From contig JAQGIN010000503.1 in assembly GCA_028291125.1 (NCBI GenBank), positions 1 to 10,866 of the forward strand: a DNA stretch of 10,866 nt. Reading direction: 5' to 3'. This document shows, piece after piece, positions 6,268 through 10,866 of the stretch. Source of the DNA: Caulobacter sp. (GTDB lineage: Bacteria; Pseudomonadota; Alphaproteobacteria; Caulobacterales; Caulobacteraceae). The position numbers and the translations under genes were made by a program. Below the pieces are notes generated by a model that was not told where the DNA came from, did not search any database, and saw nothing but the letters and a program-made list of their open reading frames with translations. Every line of letters begins with the position of its first letter. Position 1 is the first letter of the stretch.

Positions 6268-6312
6268 GCTGTGAGGGACGGGACGATGGCCATAACGAAA
6301 AATGGAGCCGCG

Positions 6313-7506
6313 ATGACCTTGCCACCCCCCGCCGCCCTCGCCCAGACCCCGCTGCTGGTCGTCGACCGGGCCGCCCTGGAGCGCAACCTCGCCGTCATGC
6401 AGGCGCGCTGCGACGCCGCCGGCGTGCGGCTGCGGGCCCACGGCAAGACCCACAAGTGCTCGACCCTGGGTCGGCTGCTGATCGACCGCGGCGCGGTCGG
6501 GCTGTGCGCCCAGACCGTCGGCGAGGCCGAAGCCTTCGTGGCCGGCGGGATCGCCGACGTGCTGGTCACCGCGCCGCCGCCAGCCTGGGGCGCGACGCGC
6601 CTGGCCGCCCTGGCCAAGACCGGGGCGCGGATCGGGGTCACCGCCGACGACGCCGGCCAGATCGACCGGCTGGCGGCGGCGGCGCGGGCCGCCGGCGTGG
6701 TACTGGACCTGGTGGTCGACCTGGATCTGGGCACCCACCGCACCGGCGCCCGGGTCGGCGAGGCCTTCACCCTGGCCCAGGCGGCCAACGCCGCCGAGGG
6801 CCTGCGCTTTTCGGGGATCCAGGCCTATCTCGGCCATCTGCAGCACCTAGCCGACGGCGTCGCCCGCCAGGCCGCCGACGAGGCCGCCTTCGCCGCCCTG
6901 GCCGAGGTGGTCGCCGAGCTGACCGCCGCCGGCCTGCCGCCCGGCGTGGTCACCGGCGGCGGCACCGGCACCCACGCCTTCGACCTGGCCTCCGGGGTGT
7001 TCACCGAGCTGCAGGCCGGCTCCTACGCGGTGATGGACGTCGAATACGACGACTGCGGCGCGCCGGGTGGCGGCGCCTGGCCGTTCGAGCCGGCGCTGTT
7101 CGTCGCCGCCACCGTGGTCTCGGCCCGCCACAAGAGCCACGTGGTGGTCGACGCCGGCTTCAAGGCCATGGCCATGGACGGTCCGATGGCCAGAGTGGCG
7201 GCCGGGGCGGCGGCCGGGGCGCTGTGGCGGCCGATGGGCGACGAGCACGGCATGATCGCCCACCCGACCTTCCTCGACGTGCTGCGATCCGGCGGCCGCG
7301 ATCCGCTGGCCTTCGCCGCCGCGATCAGCGCCGCCGACGCCGATCCGGCCCGTCGGTTCCCGGACGACGCCCCCGCCGTGGGCGACGTCGTCTGGCTGCA
7401 GCCGGGGCACTGCGACCCGACCGTCAACCTCTATGACGCCCTCCACGTCTGGGACGGCGAGACGCTGGAACGGTGGCCCGTGGACGCCCGGCGAACGAGC
7501 CTCTAG
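6313..7506 (+). CDS. D-threonine aldolase / 3-hydroxyaspartate aldolase family PLP enzyme (DSD1-like, alanine racemase fold)
   Basis: A fold-type III PLP enzyme, metal-assisted, that cleaves beta-hydroxy amino acids to glycine plus an aldehyde or glyoxylate, or in related members dehydrates D-serine. The 397 residues show TPLLVVDRAALERN at the start of the barrel, the PLP lysine Lys45 in RAHGKTHK, a phosphate-binding TGGGTGTH (214-221), GSYAVMDVEY, and the C-terminal metal motif GHCDPTVN with His366 and Asp368. The His-X-Asp spacing is that of D-threonine and 3-hydroxyaspartate aldolases; D-serine dehydratases have His-X-Cys. The start at 6313 has GGAG five bases upstream and the family's N-terminal length. 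ATGs at 6262, 6265 and 6286 are in frame, but the first two lie within or at the edge of the REP arm. The M28 peptidase gene follows after 42 bases, so co-transcription is likely. Confidence 0.9.
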   Translation: MTLPPPAALAQTPLLVVDRAALERNLAVMQARCDAAGVRLRAHGKTHKCSTLGRLLIDRGAVGLCAQTVGEAEAFVAGGIADVLVTAPPPAWGATRLAALAKTGARIGVTADDAGQIDRLAAAARAAGVVLDLVVDLDLGTHRTGARVGEAFTLAQAANAAEGLRFSGIQAYLGHLQHLADGVARQAADEAAFAALAEVVAELTAAGLPPGVVTGGGTGTHAFDLASGVFTELQAGSYAVMDVEYDDCGAPGGGAWPFEPALFVAATVVSARHKSHVVVDAGFKAMAMDGPMARVAAGAAAGALWRPMGDEHGMIAHPTFLDVLRSGGRDPLAFAAAISAADADPARRFPDDAPAVGDVVWLQPGHCDPTVNLYDALHVWDGETLERWPVDARRTSL

Positions 7507-7548
7507 GGTCCGCGCCGCAGAACGGATTTGCTCCAAAGAGAGACGCCT

Positions 7549-9201
<1,653 letters not shown>

Positions 9202-9230
9202 GCTAGCGATCGCTCGGCCCTCACCTCCAT

Positions 9231-9326
9231 CGTCATCCCGGAAGCGCGCAGCGCTGTCCGGGACCCAGGGGCGGCGCGCACCGCCCCTGGGTCCCGGCTC
9301 TTCGCTACGCTACGGCCGGGATGACG
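9231..9326. repeat. REP-like doublet of a second type, upstream of sdaA
   Basis: The outer arms CGTCATCCCGG (9231-9241) and CCGGGATGACG (9316-9326) are perfect complements. An inner perfect 17-base inverted repeat (9258-9274 with 9281-9297) has a 6-base loop. Between inner and outer arms, each half can fold its own CCCGG...CCGGG hairpin. The outline TCATCCC...GGGACCCAGG is shared with the doublets at 806 and 6174, but the hairpin core differs. It fills most of the 156-base gap between the M28 peptidase stop and sdaA and ends 31 bases before the sdaA ATG. No T-run follows the stem. Confidence 0.85.
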
Positions 9327-9357
9327 GGTTTATTGATGACGGATGTATGAGAGCGCG

Positions 9358-10734
9358 ATGACCGTCTCCGTTTTCGACCTGTTCAAGCTCGGCGTCGGGC
9401 CGTCCAGCTCCCACACCATGGGGCCGATGACCGCGGCCGGCCGCTTCGCCGCTCTGCTGGTCGAGGACGGCCAGCTGGCCCGCGCCGTCCGGGTCGAGGT
9501 GACGCTGTACGGCTCCCTGGCCCTGACCGGCCGCGGCCACGCCACCGACCGGGCGGTGATGCTGGGCCTGATGGGCCACGCCCCCGCCAGCCTCGACCCC
9601 GACGCCGGCGAGGCGGCCCTGGCCGAGGCTCGGGCCTCGCAATGGCTTTCGCTGGCCGGAACCCAGGGGATCGCCTTCGACGAGTCGCGCGACATCGTCT
9701 GGCTGGGCCACGAGCGCCTGCCGCAACACCCCAACGGCCTGACCTTCGCCGCCTTCGACGCCGCCGGCGGCGAATTGCGGCGCGAGACCTATTTCTCGAT
9801 CGGCGGCGGCTTCGTGCGCCACGAGCGCGAGATGGGCCGCAACGTCCCCGAGGACGAGGGCCCGACGCCGCCGTTCCCGTTCAATTCCGGAGCCGAGTTG
9901 CTGGACAAGGCGCAGGCCGCCGGCCTGACCATCGCCGAGCTGATGGCCGCCAACGAGGCCGCCCTGCGCGATCCCGCCGAGGTCCATGCCGGCCTCGACG
10001 CCATCTTCGCGGCCATGGAGGCCTGCATCGACCGCGGCATGCGCGAGGACGGCGTGCTGCCCGGCGGCCTGTCGGTCAAGCGCCGCGCCAAGCAGATCCA
10101 CGCCACCATCCAGGGCCGGATGGAGAAGCAGATCAGCGACCCGCTGGCGGCCATGGACTTCGTCAATCTGTGGGCCATGGCGGTCAATGAGGAGAACGCC
10201 GCCGGCGGCCGGGTGGTCACCGCCCCGACCAATGGCGCGGCCGGCCTGGTGCCGGCGGTGCTGCGCTTCTACCACCGCTTCCACCAGGGCAGTCCCGAGG
10301 GGGTGCGCACCTTCCTGCTGACCGCCGCCGCCATCGGCGCGCTGTACAAGGAGAACGCCTCGATCAGCGGGGCCGAGGTCGGCTGCCAGGGCGAGGTCGG
10401 GGTGGCCTGCTCGATGGCCGCCGCCGGTCTGGCCGCGGCGCTCGGGGCCAGCAACGCCCAGATCGAGAACGCCGCCGAGATCGGCATGGAGCACAATCTG
10501 GGCCTGACCTGCGATCCCGTCGGCGGCCTGGTGCAAGTGCCCTGCATCGAACGCAACACCATGGGCGCGGTGAAAGCCATCAATGCCGCCTACCTGGCGC
10601 TGCAAGGCGACGGCACCCATATCGTGTCGCTGGATGCGGTGATCGAAACCATGCGCCAGACCGGCAACGACATGCGCTCAAAGTACAAGGAGACAAGCCT
10701 TGGCGGCCTGGCCGTCAACGTGGTCGAGTGCTGA
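9358..10734 (+). CDS. sdaA: L-serine dehydratase, iron-sulfur type, single chain
   Basis: SdaA deaminates L-serine to pyruvate and ammonia in the cytoplasm using a [4Fe-4S] cluster rather than PLP. The 458 residues comprise an N-terminal beta domain beginning SVFDLFKLGVGPSSSHTMGP and a C-terminal alpha domain. Cluster cysteines are Cys343 (GCQGEVG), Cys385 (TCDPVGG) and Cys396 (VPCIERN), and the last residue is Cys458 (VNVVEC). As I recall, these are the same four numbers as in the Legionella pneumophila enzyme, where the terminal Cys occupies the cluster's open iron site. That numbering and the family N-terminus favour ATG 9358; ATG 9343 would add MYESA. The ribosome site is weak (GAGAG close to the ATG). 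A 96-base structured repeat lies immediately upstream, so control by readthrough or by a promoter inside the repeat is possible. Confidence 0.97.
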   Translation: MTVSVFDLFKLGVGPSSSHTMGPMTAAGRFAALLVEDGQLARAVRVEVTLYGSLALTGRGHATDRAVMLGLMGHAPASLDPDAGEAALAEARASQWLSLAGTQGIAFDESRDIVWLGHERLPQHPNGLTFAAFDAAGGELRRETYFSIGGGFVRHEREMGRNVPEDEGPTPPFPFNSGAELLDKAQAAGLTIAELMAANEAALRDPAEVHAGLDAIFAAMEACIDRGMREDGVLPGGLSVKRRAKQIHATIQGRMEKQISDPLAAMDFVNLWAMAVNEENAAGGRVVTAPTNGAAGLVPAVLRFYHRFHQGSPEGVRTFLLTAAAIGALYKENASISGAEVGCQGEVGVACSMAAAGLAAALGASNAQIENAAEIGMEHNLGLTCDPVGGLVQVPCIERNTMGAVKAINAAYLALQGDGTHIVSLDAVIETMRQTGNDMRSKYKETSLGGLAVNVVEC

Positions 10735-10737
10735 CCG

Positions 10738-10866
10738 TCAGGCCGTGGCGTAGGGCTTGAGGAATTCCACGTAAGCCCGCTTGATGAATTGCTTGTCCGC
10801 GGGGCTGAGCGCATCCATGGACTTCTTGCCGTTGGGCATCACGCGGAGCAGCTCGTTGTCCGGGAA
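10738..10866 (-). CDS. C-terminal fragment of an unidentified minus-strand protein
   Basis: Read on the minus strand from the window edge, the frame is open for 42 residues and ends in TGA at 10740-10738. The peptide has good codon-position bias and balanced composition (for example SPADKQFIKRAYVEFLKPYA), unlike the Arg/Pro-rich shadow frames. It would converge with sdaA, with only three bases between the two stop codons. The gene begins outside the window. I recognise no family and assign no function. Confidence 0.6.
   Translation of the reverse strand, partial: FPDNELLRVMPNGKKSMDALSPADKQFIKRAYVEFLKPYATA

Noticed and set aside
9343..9357. Earlier ATG for sdaA (adds MYESA)
   Set aside because: The family begins at about MxVSVFDLFK, and the 9358 start reproduces the expected cysteine numbering. 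The earlier start is not excluded.
9310..10620. 436-residue minus-strand open frame over sdaA
   Set aside because: Antisense to sdaA, which has all cluster cysteines; low-complexity composition.
10590..10814. 74-residue minus-strand open frame at the right edge
   Set aside because: It overlaps the 3' end of sdaA and is Ser/Arg/Pro-rich. The other minus frame (10738-10866) is more protein-like and stops just after sdaA.

Overview
The window is very GC-rich, densely coding alphaproteobacterial chromosome. The heat-shock sigma factor, the use of GCTA-type -10 sequences resembling the Caulobacter housekeeping promoter, and the REP-like repeats between genes all fit the family Caulobacteraceae (Caulobacter, Phenylobacterium or a close relative). 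This placement is by recognition, not by a search. I see no phage, plasmid, IS transposase, CRISPR, rRNA or tRNA. The gene content looks like ordinary core chromosome.

Layout. Bases 2-796 (+) are the 3' part of rpoH. It converges on a minus-strand run that reads right to left: pagL-like lipid A deacylase (5074-4466), purA (4344-3058), an uncharacterised 377-residue protein (2977-1844) and a receiver-domain protein (1761-961). From 5183 onward the genes are on the plus strand: a single-domain PLP threonine/serine dehydratase (5183-6160), a D-threonine/3-hydroxyaspartate aldolase-type PLP enzyme (6313-7506), a secreted M28 zinc peptidase (7549-9201) and an iron-sulfur L-serine dehydratase, sdaA (9358-10734). 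The last 129 bases carry the C-terminus of an unidentified minus-strand gene, three bases past the sdaA stop.

How the genes relate. Three of the four complete plus-strand genes encode enzymes that break down hydroxy-amino acids, and the fourth is an exported aminopeptidase-type protein. Together they look like a peptide and amino acid catabolic block yielding pyruvate, 2-oxo acids, glyoxylate or glycine. The neighbouring dehydratase and aldolase resemble the BhcB/BhcC pair of 3-hydroxyaspartate metabolism as well as the usual threonine assignments. On the minus strand, purA is the committed AMP-branch enzyme of purine synthesis. The unknown protein and the receiver protein downstream of it may form a small unit with its own promoter.

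The gaps between genes hold the least ordinary sequence. Two 94-bp REP doublets (806-899 and 6174-6267) are near-identical and lie in opposite orientation around a 5.3-kb segment. A third doublet (9231-9326) has a related outline but a different hairpin core and lies just upstream of sdaA. Other points of interest are a receiver domain with glutamate at the phospho-aspartate position, an apparently leaderless dehydratase gene, two TTG starts, and a C-terminal cysteine in SdaA. I found no convincing new multi-gene system.
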